The notes below the pieces were generated by a model. It worked only from the letters and a program-made list of their open reading frames with translations. It ran no database searches and had not been told where the DNA came from. From Bacteroidota bacterium (lineage in GTDB: Bacteria; Bacteroidota; Bacteroidia; Bacteroidales; FEN-979): a DNA stretch of 64,000 nucleotides. The first letter of the stretch is position 1. Each line of letters starts with the position of its first letter. Below, in pieces: positions 8,060 to 17,369 of this stretch. Both the position numbers and the translations under genes were made by a program. The DNA is taken from positions 1 through 64,000 of the forward strand of contig JAPLDH010000050.1 in assembly GCA_026391355.1 (NCBI GenBank). The letters run 5' to 3'.

Positions 8060-9272
8060 CTAAACCTTCCGCAGTTCATCCAAAAAAGCAGGTTTACGTG
8101 GATTGGCTGATTCAAGTTCTTTGATCAGGATAGTTACACGGGCCTTTTCGCCAAGTTTCCTCAAACGCCTCAACCAGCGGCAACACTCCGCGTAATCCTT
8201 TCTGCCTTTGTGCAATGTTAAGCAAGTATTCATTCCATTGGTGGACAATTCCCGGGAAAATTTTATCTGATATCAATCCCTGATTGCAAAGTTCTTTCGC
8301 CCTGGAATAATTTTTTGCTGAGATGGCTTTTTCGACGAATTGTCTACGGATTTCTGGCAATTGGATCATGGTTTCCAGATATTTTTCAGCTACTTCCTCT
8401 CCCTCAAATCGCTCAATCACATTTTTTCGTATTTCAACAATCCTCTCTTCATTGTAATGACCCGCATTTGATTTTTCCAAGCCATCAAGGATGGCAAAGA
8501 GACTCATCTTTTCGATATCGTCATTCAATAGATCACCGGCGATTTCTAATACAGCGAAATCCCAACCGTCAATTTCCATCCCGTCTTCGTTGTAGTACTT
8601 CATACAAAGATCAAATGTCTCTTTCCGGATGGGTTCCGGCATCTCTTTTTGACGAATAGCTGTATCCAATAGGTCCATGGCCTCCTCGATCAACCCGCTG
8701 AAGTCACCATCAGAATCATCCATATAGTTCAAAGCAGGCGCTATAACTTTAAAAATTGCAAAGCAGAGTGAAATGATCTCTGAGACGCTGGTCCTTGAAA
8801 AATTGGTCTCCATCTCATGCAGAAGTTCAAAAGCCTTGTCGGAATCCGGGCAATCGTATTCAATATCGTTGTGCCAACTATTGCTTCCTCTATGTCTCGG
8901 GACGTTTTCAAGAATCTGTGCATACCTCTCAACATCAATCCCATTGTTAGTTTTCGAATACCTGGCCAGGAACAGGCCTTTGAACAGGTCATCTTTTTTT
9001 GACCATTCTTTTATCCAGTCAGCCAGTTCCTCTTTTCCGAGACGGGTAAGAATGGTTTTGAGTTGTTTTTCCGCGGAATCTGCAGGTACCCGCATTTTGG
9101 CTGGCTTCACGATTTTCTTTGAATTTGTGGATTTACTCTTATTTCCCTCCCTGATTGCATAGAGTACAGCGACCACATGCTTGCAAATTGGTCCCCGGTC
9201 ATACGGGCAATTACAGTCAAAGTCAGTCACCGTATTGCCCACGTATATCAGACATGGGCATCGAATGCCCAC
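8060..9272 (-). pseudogene. SWIM zinc-finger protein, N-terminally shortened and frameshifted
   Basis: The frame from a GTG at 9272 carries a SWIM zinc finger (CNCPYDRGPICKH) within its first 40 residues and a long helical region. At about 8199-8201 an AAA run (minus strand) breaks the frame. The normal family ending, YAECCRWLRRLRKLGEKAR and then PRKPAFLDELRKV, continues in the next frame to a stop at 8060. Removing one A restores it. The segment that should precede the zinc finger, usually 60 or more residues, is missing. Both defects point to a decaying gene, although one base could also be an assembly error. SWIM domains bind nucleic acid or protein; the role here is unknown. Confidence 0.7.
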
Positions 9273-9313
9273 GTTATGGAAACATGGGTAAATGACAATA
9301 AAATTTACCCCTA

Positions 9314-10402
9314 TTAATTCTTGAGTAGATCATAGAGTTTCTTGTTGATATAAATTATTTCTTTACCTATTTTATGAGAATCAAGTATGCCAATCCTTGC
9401 CAGTTCTGCAAGATATTTCCCTGCTGTTTTACGTTTGGCAATACCTTTAAATTCCAGGTGTTCAATTTTCGAATACGGATGTTCAAAAAGCAATTCAATA
9501 AACTCTTTCGAATAGACCAAAGGCGCTTCTTCTTTGACTTTCTTGATGGTATCGAGCATTAGACCATTAATGTTCTTTATCTGAGTTATTGTTTCCAGAG
9601 CAGTCTCTTCGATACCATTTAGAATATAAAGTATCCATGGCTCCCATTTACCATAAAAATTTACATCTTCCAACAATCGGTAGTACTCGCCTTTATTGCG
9701 AATAATAAACCCACTTAAGTATAGTATCGGATTATCCAAAAGCCCTTTTAACATTAGGAATAACACATTGATGATCCTGCCGGTTCTGCCATTACCATCA
9801 TAAAACGGATGAATACTTTCAAATTGGAAATGCAAAACAGCCAGTTTTATAAGCAGTGAGACATCGTCTGTTTCTGTGTTATTTAGATATTGCTCAAAAT
9901 TGGCCATCAGTTTTTCAATGACAACTTTATCATCGGGTGGCGTATAGACCACTTTCCCGGAGGAATTTTTAAGAACGGTCCCCGGCATATTGCGAAGCCC
10001 CGCATCGTTCTCTTCAAGAATATTCTGAATTTGAATAATACCATTAACACTTAAAAAATCTTTTTTCCGGATGAAATCCGCGCCGGCGAATAGGGCCTCA
10101 CGGTAACGAAGAACTTCTTTTGTGGCCAGATCAGGTTTGTAAGCTTTTACGGTTAATGCCTGGTACAGGGAATCCTGTGTAGTAACAATATTTTCGATCT
10201 CTGAAGATGCTTTAGCTTCTTTTAAGACAATTGCATTGATTAGTATATTTTGATTTGGTAAAGTGAGTGCCATGCCTTTGAGCTCAGCCAATGCGACTGC
10301 AGCTTTGCTAACCTGCCTTAATATGACTTTGGTTTCAATTGCCTCTCTCTCAGGTGGCAAAGGTGGTAAATTGTTATTGGGTATTTCTGGTTTTACTTTC
10401 AT
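9314..10402 (-). CDS. Fic family protein (AMP-transferase), class II
   Basis: A 362-residue protein starting MKVKPEIPNNNLPPLPP. It carries an N-terminal Fic_N domain, then the catalytic Fic motif HPFYDGNGRTGRI with the general-base His, and a C-terminal winged-helix-like region (HLEFKGIAKRKTAGKYLAEL). The inhibitory motif SSEIEN in the N-terminal part fits (S/T)xxxE(G/N), which blocks ATP in class II Fic proteins. It therefore probably modifies its target by AMPylation, and in cis inhibition keeps it off until released. It sits alone between the SWIM pseudogene and the integrase stump. The target is unknown. Confidence 0.9.
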   Translation of the reverse strand: MKVKPEIPNNNLPPLPPEREAIETKVILRQVSKAAVALAELKGMALTLPNQNILINAIVLKEAKASSEIENIVTTQDSLYQALTVKAYKPDLATKEVLRYREALFAGADFIRKKDFLSVNGIIQIQNILEENDAGLRNMPGTVLKNSSGKVVYTPPDDKVVIEKLMANFEQYLNNTETDDVSLLIKLAVLHFQFESIHPFYDGNGRTGRIINVLFLMLKGLLDNPILYLSGFIIRNKGEYYRLLEDVNFYGKWEPWILYILNGIEETALETITQIKNINGLMLDTIKKVKEEAPLVYSKEFIELLFEHPYSKIEHLEFKGIAKRKTAGKYLAELARIGILDSHKIGKEIIYINKKLYDLLKN

Positions 10403-10480
10403 ATGTTGCAAAATTAACAAATGTGACTAATAAATATCATGCGTGAGTTTTACCAGATAATTGAATGAAACAAGGAATTT

Positions 10481-10830
10481 TCACACATCCTTCGATTTTT
10501 TTATTACCGGAGGACTTGGAATATTATCCCAGGTTCTCTCCATCTCCAGCTTTTTAAAGTCTTCTGATATTTTAATATACTTATTGAAAACGCTGTCTTT
10601 CTTATGGCCGGTAATATCTTTGATGGTTTTTGTATTCATACCCAGCATAATACTATTCGTAATGAAGGTCTTGCGGGCTGTATGGTTGGTGATCAATTTC
10701 CATTTTGGTTCTGAATGCTCCCGCGCCTTGCCTCCGGAATAGTCCACATAGTGGACCTGTGTATTAATCTCTGCTTCCTCGCAGCAGTCTTTTATATAGT
10801 CGTTTAATTTTTGTGAAGAAAGCTTTGGCT
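10481..10830 (-). pseudogene. Tyrosine recombinase/integrase, C-terminal stump
   Basis: The minus strand encodes PKLSSQKLNDYIKD, then HTARKTFITNSIMLGMN with the catalytic H-x-x-R, then TGHKKDSVFNKYIKIS with the second His and the nucleophilic Tyr. These are the last two thirds of a phage/ICE-type integrase catalytic domain. The first Arg and the DNA-arm and core-binding domains are missing. The 5' break falls exactly at the left end of the 126-bp repeat (10831), so the gene was cut by that element or by recombination through it. Confidence 0.8.
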
Positions 10831-10956
10831 GGGGAAACCGGAGTTATTGACTACCCTCCGCCGATTTTGATTGACCACCCTGCTTTCTTAAATATCAATG
10901 GGGTGAGGTGGTCAGGTTGCTTTGGCGAAGACTGCTCAAAGCGAGCGTTTTTTCCA
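10831..10956 (+). repeat. 126-bp direct repeat, copy 1 (IS-end-like)
   Basis: About 96% identical to 12475-12600 in the same orientation. It contains two staggered words, TTGACTACCCTCCG and TTGACCACCC, about 25 bp apart. This recalls the repeated subterminal motifs of IS21-type ends (inference). Its left edge cuts the integrase gene and its right edge cuts another gene after codon 25. Confidence 0.85.
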
Positions 10957-10958
10957 CT

Positions 10959-11033
10959 TTGATTTCCCAATCTCTTATAATCAAACACCCTGGCTGACTC
11001 ATGAAAGCTGGGGTAAGGTAAAAATGTCTGCAT
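10959..11033 (-). pseudogene. N-terminal stump of an MQTFLPYP-type (putative DNA glycosylase/endonuclease V-like) protein
   Basis: ATG 11033 starts MQTFLPYPSFHESARVF, continuing DYKRLGNQ. This is the characteristic opening of a conserved family often annotated as pyrimidine dimer DNA glycosylase/endonuclease V-like (MQTFLPY...LDxxRLGKQR). Homology stops after 25 codons, 3 bp from the edge of the 126-bp repeat. The remainder of the gene is absent. I use this stump mainly as a marker of the insertion junction. Confidence 0.5.
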
Positions 11034-11081
11034 ATTTTATGTCAAAGTTCTACTATTTCACTGAAGTTTGACAAGCTGTCA

Positions 11082-12380
11082 TTAAATACCAATGCAAAAA
11101 ACCGCATAAAGAGGGATAGATTTGATTTTATTCTCAAAACCAAAGTTCTTTGCAGAGATTCGGATTGAGAATTGAGGCGTGTACCTGGAAATAAACTGCA
11201 GCAAACTTTTCGATCTTACATTCTCTGCTGATTTCACTTCCACCGGAATAACCACACCACGTTGAGTTTGAATTAAAAAATCAATTTCAGCTTTCCCTTC
11301 CGACTCCCAGTAATACGGAGTATATCCGTTAGAAACTAAAGCCGATGCGACATAATTTTCTGTGAGTGCTCCTTTAATGGCCTGCCAGGCCGGAGATTCA
11401 CCCTGAAATACTACCGGAGAAATTCCATATCCCGCACACAAAAGTCCTGTATCTGCCATATATAATTTGAAAGAAGCAGTTTCTGCAAAAGCATTGAGTG
11501 GCACTCTTCCCTGGGATACTTTTATGCATTTATTTACCATTGCGGAAGCAGACAGCCAATCAATGGCCGATTCATAATGAACTGCCCTTGCACCGCTTTT
11601 AATGGTTTTATACTGAAACTTCCGGTTTTCCTTTGCCAGTTGAGACGGTACACTGTTAAAAGCAGCGATAATCTTCACGGTTTCTGATGGCCCGGCATAT
11701 TTTGCCATATCGGCGATGTAGGCATCTATGATATTCTTTTGCATTGCCATAACCATATTGTAGTCCCTGGTTATGATGAATTCATTGACCACCTGTGGCA
11801 TCCCTCCGACTCCGATAAAGACCCGGTAATCGTCCAGGAAGGTTTCATGAAGGCTGCATGCTTCATTACTTTCGTATGAATCCCGAATGATTGACACTGC
11901 TTTATCCTTTTCACGTGCAAGCATAAATTCTTCAAAATCCAAAGGATGCATTGTCAAAAACTGGATTTTACCTACCGGAAATGAATGACTCTTGCGGTTT
12001 ATCGATACTCCTAAAAGACTGCCGGCTGCAGCAAGATGGTATTCCGGAGCCTCTTCGGTGAAATATTTCAAGGAAGTCAAAGCTCTTTCACACGCTTGTA
12101 TTTCGTCAAAAATGATCAGGGAATCCCCGGGGATCATTGGTTCTGATGTAAAGGCAGAAAGTTCCCTCAGAATTCGTGATGGAGAGAGATCACGGTCAAA
12201 AATGTCATGTAATTCATTACTGCTTTCAAAATTGAAATAGGCAGTATTTTTATAGTACTTGCGCCCGAATTGAAGCAAACTGTATGTTTTACCGACTTGC
12301 CGCGCACCCTGTAAAATCAATGGCAAACGAGATGAACTATTTTTCCAGTCGACCAGCTTTTTTTCAATCTTACGTTCCAT
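11082..12380 (-). CDS. ATP-binding protein, AAA_14/DUF4143
   Basis: A 432-residue protein. Walker A GARQVGKTYSL lies near residues 25-35. Walker B is LIIFDEIQACE, with sensor region LAAAGSLLGVS. The C-terminal DUF4143 part ends in a PD-(D/E)xK-like arrangement (KAEIDFLIQTQRGVVIPVEVK). The length and order are normal for the family, whose role is unsettled although many members are carried by mobile regions. The gene is complete and is bracketed by the two 126-bp repeats, with no partner gene inside the bracket. Confidence 0.85.
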   Translation of the reverse strand: MERKIEKKLVDWKNSSSRLPLILQGARQVGKTYSLLQFGRKYYKNTAYFNFESSNELHDIFDRDLSPSRILRELSAFTSEPMIPGDSLIIFDEIQACERALTSLKYFTEEAPEYHLAAAGSLLGVSINRKSHSFPVGKIQFLTMHPLDFEEFMLAREKDKAVSIIRDSYESNEACSLHETFLDDYRVFIGVGGMPQVVNEFIITRDYNMVMAMQKNIIDAYIADMAKYAGPSETVKIIAAFNSVPSQLAKENRKFQYKTIKSGARAVHYESAIDWLSASAMVNKCIKVSQGRVPLNAFAETASFKLYMADTGLLCAGYGISPVVFQGESPAWQAIKGALTENYVASALVSNGYTPYYWESEGKAEIDFLIQTQRGVVIPVEVKSAENVRSKSLLQFISRYTPQFSIRISAKNFGFENKIKSIPLYAVFCIGI

Positions 12381-12474
12381 AAAATGTATTTTGTATCACA
12401 TAATTGGTTCCTAAAAATGCAAATATATTACATTTTTAAGTTTCACGTGCTCGTGAACAATCCAAAACAGTGAT

Positions 12475-12600
12475 GGGGAAACCGGAGTTATTGACTACCC
12501 TCCGCCGATTTTGATTGACCACCCTGCTTTCTTAAATATCAATGGAGTGAGGTGGTCAGGTTGCTCCGGCGAAGACTGGCCAAAGCGAGCGTTTTTTCCA
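12475..12600 (+). repeat. 126-bp direct repeat, copy 2 (IS-end-like)
   Basis: Differs from 10831-10956 at about five positions. It ends 2 bp before the stop codon of the aquaporin gene and lies 94 bp upstream of the DUF4143 gene. The pair brackets 1.5 kb holding one complete gene. Confidence 0.85.
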
Positions 12601-12602
12601 GT

Positions 12603-13307
12603 CTAACGGCTTTTTTCTTTTTCAAATCCGAATTTCCATAAGACAGCAGCCAGTATGGCACCGGTTATCGGGGCGACAAAAAACAACCAGAGCTGGGTAA
12701 GGGCTTTTCCTCCGGCAAAAATTGCAGGTCCAAGGCTCCTGGCAGGGTTAACCGATGTTCCGGTTACAGGAATGGTTACAAGGTGGATCAGCATCAAGGT
12801 GATTCCAATAGCCAATCCTGCCATAGCTCCGTTCCCGAATTTAGAGGTGGTTCCGAGAATCACGAAAATGAAAAGAAAAGTCATTACAACCTCAATAAGG
12901 AATGCACTCAGCATATTATAGCCACCAAGGTATCCCTCTCCCCATCCATTGGAGCCAAGTGCCCATTCACCCATTATGTAACCAGGTTTCCCCATTACAA
13001 TAAGATAGAGGATCCCTGCTCCGAGAATGGCGCCCAGGCATTGTGCTATGATATAACCGATGGCGTCTTTCAATTCAATTTTTCCGGCAACCAGGACCCC
13101 AATGGTAACGGCCGGATTGATATGGCAACCGGAAATTCCCCCGATGGCATAAGCCATTGCGACTACTGCAAAACCAAATGCGATGGAGATCCCCAACAAA
13201 CCTATCCCACTGGGACCGGTGCCTGTTATACTGGCGATCACTGCTGAACCACAGCCAAATAATACAAGGCTGAACGTTCCGATAAATTCTGCTGCATACT
13301 TTTTCAT
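12603..13307 (-). CDS. aqpZ: Aquaporin (MIP family)
   Basis: A 234-residue protein with six transmembrane helices. Both NPA half-helix motifs are present, HINPAVT near residue 63 and SVNPARS near 187. The selectivity filter residues His (TLMLIHLV), Thr and Arg (NPAR) are those of water-selective channels, so AqpZ rather than a glycerol facilitator is most likely. It sits in the inner membrane and balances water. Its stop codon is directly next to the 126-bp repeat; the last residues EKEKSR look native, so I think the repeat landed just beyond the gene. It is convergent with nothing and divergent from lpxD. Confidence 0.9.
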   Translation of the reverse strand: MKKYAAEFIGTFSLVLFGCGSAVIASITGTGPSGIGLLGISIAFGFAVVAMAYAIGGISGCHINPAVTIGVLVAGKIELKDAIGYIIAQCLGAILGAGILYLIVMGKPGYIMGEWALGSNGWGEGYLGGYNMLSAFLIEVVMTFLFIFVILGTTSKFGNGAMAGLAIGITLMLIHLVTIPVTGTSVNPARSLGPAIFAGGKALTQLWLFFVAPITGAILAAVLWKFGFEKEKSR

Positions 13308-13403
13308 GGTTTTTTATTTTAAGTTAATAACGTGTCAAATGAATTAACCTGAAATAAACAAAAATATAAAAATAATTCAAGATCAGAATATCCTTTGAGG
13401 TTA

Positions 13404-13437
13404 TTTAAAGTTAATTTAAAGAAAAACGATATTTTTG
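13404..13437 (+). promoter_or_regulatory. Predicted promoter of lpxD (-7 TATTTTTG)
   Basis: A TAnnTTTG element at 13430-13437 fits the Bacteroidota sigma-factor -7 consensus, with a T-rich TTTAAAG upstream near the expected -33 position. It places transcription start about 14 bp before the ATG at 13458 and argues against an in-frame start further upstream. Confidence 0.55.
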
Positions 13438-13457
13438 CTTTTCCAAAACCCCATTTT

Positions 13458-14486
13458 ATGAAATTTACTGCCGGACAAATCGCTCAAATGCTTAACGGGG
13501 TTGTTGAAGGCAACCCGGAAGTGACGGTAAATTCCCTCTCGAAAATCGAAGAGGGGAAACCCGGCTCTATTTCCTTCCTGTCAAATCCTCTTTATACACC
13601 CTACATCTATAAAACGGAGGCATCCATTGTCATCGTTAATAAATCATTCGTTCCCGAACATCCCATAACCAGTGTCCTGATCAGGGTGGAGAGTGCAGAA
13701 GTCGCCTTTGCCAAATTACTGGAACTATACAACCAGATTAAAAACGACCGGACCGGAATATCAAAACAGTGCTATATTGCAGGAACTGCGGCACTGGGAA
13801 GCAATATCTATGTAGGTGAATTTTCCTTTATCGGTGAAAATGTGGTCGTCGGGAATAATGTCAAGATCCATCCGCAGGTATTTATCGGTGACAATACCAC
13901 AATAGGCGACAATACGATACTTTATCCCGGGGTTAAGATCTATTCGGACAATGTTATAGGGAAGAACTGCATTTTTCATGCCGGCGTTGTTATCGGGAGT
14001 GACGGGTTCCGGTTTGCACCGCAGAATGAGGGAGAAAAAAAGATACCGCAGATCGGGAATGTCGTTGTAGAGGATGATGTGGAGATGGGCGCCAACTGTG
14101 CAGTCGACAGGGCAACGCTGGGTTCAACAATTATCCGCAAAGGAGTAAAGTTTGATAACCTCATTCACATTGCCCACAACTGTGAAATAGGGGAGAACAC
14201 GTACATCGCCGCCGGTACCGGGATCGCCGGATCAACAAAGGTGGGGAAAAACTGCATGATCAGCGGGCATGTTGCCATGACAGCGCACATAACCATTGCC
14301 GATGGTTCCTCATTCGGCGGGCAGACCGCAGTATCAAGAAGTCTCACAAAACCGGGTCTGGCGTACATCGGTTCCCCTGCAATGGAAGCCTCAAAGTTCA
14401 GAAGATCAAGTGCGGTATTCCGCAACCTGCCGGAACTGGCCGAACGGGTAAATAAACTGGAAAAAAACCAGAAAGGGAAAACATAG
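13458..14486 (+). CDS. lpxD: UDP-3-O-(3-hydroxyacyl)glucosamine N-acyltransferase
   Basis: A 342-residue protein starting MKFTAGQIAQMLNGVVEGNP. The N-terminal uridine-binding domain (residues 1-100) is followed by a left-handed beta helix of hexapeptide repeats (IGENVVVGNNVKIHPQVF and so on). The catalytic His lies in NLIHIAHNCEIG. A C-terminal helical tail is present. The enzyme adds the second acyl chain in lipid A synthesis, in the cytoplasm. The ATG at 13458 is chosen because a TAnnTTTG promoter lies just upstream and the family begins here. It is convergent with the DUF4251 gene. Confidence 0.95.
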   Translation: MKFTAGQIAQMLNGVVEGNPEVTVNSLSKIEEGKPGSISFLSNPLYTPYIYKTEASIVIVNKSFVPEHPITSVLIRVESAEVAFAKLLELYNQIKNDRTGISKQCYIAGTAALGSNIYVGEFSFIGENVVVGNNVKIHPQVFIGDNTTIGDNTILYPGVKIYSDNVIGKNCIFHAGVVIGSDGFRFAPQNEGEKKIPQIGNVVVEDDVEMGANCAVDRATLGSTIIRKGVKFDNLIHIAHNCEIGENTYIAAGTGIAGSTKVGKNCMISGHVAMTAHITIADGSSFGGQTAVSRSLTKPGLAYIGSPAMEASKFRRSSAVFRNLPELAERVNKLEKNQKGKT

Positions 14487-14513
14487 TTGCATTTTAATGA
14501 ATTGCCACAACTA

Positions 14514-15074
14514 TTAATAGGACCTGCCTTTATAGACCCCTGATTCTTCCAGGGACACGAGATTTCCATCGAAAATGAGCGTACTTGCAGTATTCCCGTT
14601 TATTGAAGCGCTTGCATAACCGGATGCGCTTACGGACATAATTACATCATATGTTCTGATCTTTGTTATGATCGTCATATACAGGTCGAAGGTTTTACCC
14701 TTATCATTTTTTTCGAGTTTCCAGGATGTGATCGTTCCGTCAAGGGTAATACCTCCGACATCATTCAACCCGACCCTTCCTGAAGATCCCACCTGCAGAA
14801 CGGCATGCACAGAATCAACCATGATAAAATTAAGATTTGAGGGGGAGGGTCTCCGGTCACCAAAACGGTTCCCGGTTGTTTGTGCTTCCAGCACGAAGCG
14901 TTGACTGATGAGCAGCGCTGCAGTGGCTTCAAATTCTTTTTCAAGTTTGGCTTTTCTTGCCTCCTTTTTCTTTTCGGCGGCTTCCTTCCTCAGCTCTTTT
15001 TCAGTTTTTACACTCTGAGCAAACATTCCTCCCATAAGAAATGTAAACAGAAGGATGAGATTGATCGTTTTCAT
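14514..15074 (-). CDS. Secreted DUF4251 protein
   Basis: A 186-residue protein with a signal peptide (MKTINLILLFTFLMGGMFAQ). After a Lys/Glu-rich helical segment (residues 22-50), a beta-rich domain includes RRPSPSNLNFIMVD and a DGTITSWKLEKNDKG core. This is the DUF4251 family, common in Bacteroidota and of unknown function. It is presumably periplasmic or at the outer membrane. The gene lies 23 bp downstream of the next minus-strand gene (15098-15775), so the two may be co-transcribed. Confidence 0.85.
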   Translation of the reverse strand: MKTINLILLFTFLMGGMFAQSVKTEKELRKEAAEKKKEARKAKLEKEFEATAALLISQRFVLEAQTTGNRFGDRRPSPSNLNFIMVDSVHAVLQVGSSGRVGLNDVGGITLDGTITSWKLEKNDKGKTFDLYMTIITKIRTYDVIMSVSASGYASASINGNTASTLIFDGNLVSLEESGVYKGRSY

Positions 15075-15097
15075 GACTATTCAAGTAAGCAAAACGG

Positions 15098-15775
15098 CTA
15101 ATGATGAAGATCAAAACCTTTCAGGCTGGCAAATACGATTGTAAGAATAATAAAAGAGATGATCAGGAAAATAGAAACGATCAATAAAGGAGAGAATCCC
15201 AGAACCAGGATGGATAACCCGGTTTTTTTTGCGTTATGAGAGATATTTGTGCTGTATGCAATTAATTGGTTTCTGTGCTGATCGACAAACATTTCAAGTA
15301 ATTTCTGATATTTCCGGAAACTGGGCCTGACGCTCTTCCTAAGGTATTGTTGAGAAGAATCACTTTTTCCGGTGGACAGGGTCTGAAAAAAAGTGAGGGT
15401 ATTATCAATATATACTTTTCGTGCGTCAATCAGGTTTTTGTAATTTGTATCATTGGAAATAGTGAGGTGTGTCCTCATCGATAAACTGTCGAGGAGCGTG
15501 CTGTTCTCCTCTGTTGTTTTTTTCACCTTCAATACCAGTTCTTCGATCTCTTTCGAATCATCATTCATAATAATTTCAAACAAGCGAAAAAAGTTCCTGT
15601 TCGATTCAGTGGTCAATTTTTGCAGGTTCTGTGCATTTTTTATCTCATCCCCGATAAAAGCGCTGTATTTATTATCTATGATATGAAGATAAATAAATAA
15701 CAGGACGGAAGTGATCCCCAATGTAAGGAAGGTTATGATAATTACCTGGTAGTAAGTTCTGCTGAATGGTTTCAT
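15098..15775 (-). CDS. Membrane protein with MCP-type four-helix-bundle sensor domain
   Basis: A 225-residue protein with one membrane helix near residues 10-31 and a second near 195-218. Between them is about 160 residues of helical periplasmic sequence (KLTTESNRNFFRLFEIIM and later HRNQLIAYSTNISHNAKK) like the ligand-binding bundle of chemoreceptors. No signalling domain follows the second helix, so it is either an accessory sensor or unrelated in function. It is upstream of the DUF4251 gene in the same direction. The role is unknown. Confidence 0.6.
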   Translation of the reverse strand: MKPFSRTYYQVIIITFLTLGITSVLLFIYLHIIDNKYSAFIGDEIKNAQNLQKLTTESNRNFFRLFEIIMNDDSKEIEELVLKVKKTTEENSTLLDSLSMRTHLTISNDTNYKNLIDARKVYIDNTLTFFQTLSTGKSDSSQQYLRKSVRPSFRKYQKLLEMFVDQHRNQLIAYSTNISHNAKKTGLSILVLGFSPLLIVSIFLIISFIILTIVFASLKGFDLHH

Positions 15776-15922
15776 GAGAAATTACACGGATTTCACAAAT
15801 TTGAAATGAACCGGAACAAAGATATACAAATTATTCAAGAAGGGTACCCTAACATCAGAATTTATTAAAATTCGTTGGATTACCGGGAAAAGAAACCGGA
15901 ATGGAATAACCTGTTTATTATG

Positions 15923-16852
15923 TTAATGAATGTCAAGGCCATGGAGCATCGATATGAGGTGCTTCAGAAGAGGGGTGATTTCAGTCATGTATTCTTCTAC
16001 TGCCCTGACACTACCGGGAAGTACGAAAACGAGGGAATGACCGATCACTCCTGCAATGCTTCTGCTTACCAATGCATTGGGTTTGGTTACACCATATTTC
16101 AACCGGATCATCTCCATGATTCCGGGAATTTCTTTGGTTAAAAGGGGTCTGATAACATCAGGTGTTATGTCACGGGGGCCGATTCCCGTACCACCCGTGG
16201 TTAAAATCAGGTCCGTTTTTTCCCGGGTTGATTCAACCAGTAAAGCAGTTAATTTCTCCGGTTCGTCAGGAAGAAGGGAGTACTTTATAGAAACCGGAAG
16301 ATGATCCTGGTCGAAAAAAGATTGAATCCTGCCAATAACTTCAGGACCACTTTTATCCTCATATTCTCCCCGGCTTGCGCGATCACTCAGGGTGATCACT
16401 TGTGCAGTATATTTTTTGGGAATATATTCAAGCATATCACCCGGCCGGAGGAACCCCGGCCGTATCACCCGACAGAATATTCCTTCTTTAGGCATCACAC
16501 AATTGCCGACCTCTTTGAAAATGGAGCAACCTGAACCATGACATTCCTTGCCGATCTGGGTGATCTCAAGCTCCAGTTCACCGCAAATGAACCTGTCGAG
16601 CGGATGAGTTTCAAATAAAACAATACCTCTGGTCGTAATGTTCTCGGCAAACTCGCCAAAACGGAACCTGCGGGCATTCTGCAGTTCGGATTTTTCAATA
16701 CTTTCGGCACCCAGCATGCTCACCTGGCGATTCCAGTCCCCTGCATGTGCATCCTCTTTAATTCCCCGTGAAGTCAATTCGATAACAGGGACCGGTGTTT
16801 TTACAGTACCTTTCTTTTCGGAAATATTTACTGAAAGAATTTCAACAGACAT
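15923..16852 (-). CDS. MOSC domain - MogA/MoaB fusion, molybdenum cofactor protein
   Basis: A 309-residue fusion. Residues 1-145 are a MOSC domain (LTSRGIKEDAHAGDW, then GKECHGSGCSIFKEVGNC and LRPGD), which uses a Cys to carry sulfur or bind cofactor. Residues 148-309 are a MogA/MoaB-type domain (ITLSDRASRGEYEDKSGP and LTTGGTGIGPRD), which adenylylates molybdopterin. It is the last gene in the moeA-moaA-moaC-MOSC/MogA order on the minus strand, with 46 bp to moaC. It acts in the cytoplasm and probably prepares molybdopterin for metal insertion by MoeA. Confidence 0.88.
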   Translation of the reverse strand: MSVEILSVNISEKKGTVKTPVPVIELTSRGIKEDAHAGDWNRQVSMLGAESIEKSELQNARRFRFGEFAENITTRGIVLFETHPLDRFICGELELEITQIGKECHGSGCSIFKEVGNCVMPKEGIFCRVIRPGFLRPGDMLEYIPKKYTAQVITLSDRASRGEYEDKSGPEVIGRIQSFFDQDHLPVSIKYSLLPDEPEKLTALLVESTREKTDLILTTGGTGIGPRDITPDVIRPLLTKEIPGIMEMIRLKYGVTKPNALVSRSIAGVIGHSLVFVLPGSVRAVEEYMTEITPLLKHLISMLHGLDIH

Positions 16853-16898
16853 ACAATGGTTTTAGATTAAGAAACTCAGCCCCAGGGGTTGGATTAAA

Positions 16899-17354
16899 CT
16901 ATATCAGGTCTTGTTTGGTTTTACTGACAAGTCTTATCTCATCAATTCTCAAGTCTTTATCAACGGCTTTCACCATATCCCAGATTGCCAGGAGCGTGAC
17001 CGAAACGGCAGTAAGTGCTTCCATTTCAACGCCGGTTTGACCAACACAACGGGTTTCACCAGTGACCAGCACTCCTGTTGGATCAAGTTCCGCCTTTACA
17101 TCAATTTTTGTGATCTTCAGCGGGTGACAAAGCGGGATCAGTTCACTCGTCCGTTTTGCCCCCTGGATACCTGCTATTTCCGAAACGGTCAGTACATCTC
17201 CCTTTTTAATCTCATTTTCCCTGATCAGCCGTATCGTTTCAGGATTTAAGGTAATATGACCCGTGGCTGCAGCAATCCTGAGCTGTTCCTTTTTCCCGCT
17301 GACATCAACCATATTGGCTTTGCCATCCGCATTCGTATGTGATAATTGTTCCAT
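16899..17354 (-). CDS. moaC: Cyclic pyranopterin monophosphate synthase
   Basis: A 151-residue protein with the MoaC motifs MVDVSGKKEQLRIA, GAKRTSELIPLCHPL (active-site region with KRTSELIPLCHP) and VGQTGVEMEALTAVSV. It converts the MoaA product to cyclic pyranopterin monophosphate, the first stable precursor of the molybdenum/tungsten cofactor. It follows moaA by 15 bp, so the two are one operon. Length is normal. Confidence 0.95.
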   Translation of the reverse strand: MEQLSHTNADGKANMVDVSGKKEQLRIAAATGHITLNPETIRLIRENEIKKGDVLTVSEIAGIQGAKRTSELIPLCHPLKITKIDVKAELDPTGVLVTGETRCVGQTGVEMEALTAVSVTLLAIWDMVKAVDKDLRIDEIRLVSKTKQDLI

Positions 17355-17369
17355 ATGCTGTCTCCTGTT

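Noticed and set aside
8315-8659. Plus-strand open frame of 114 codons opposite the SWIM gene
   Set aside because: It mirrors the coding bias of the minus-strand gene and shows no domain.
13395-13457. Upstream extension of lpxD
   Set aside because: A TAnnTTTG promoter element lies inside it and the family starts at the ATG at 13458.
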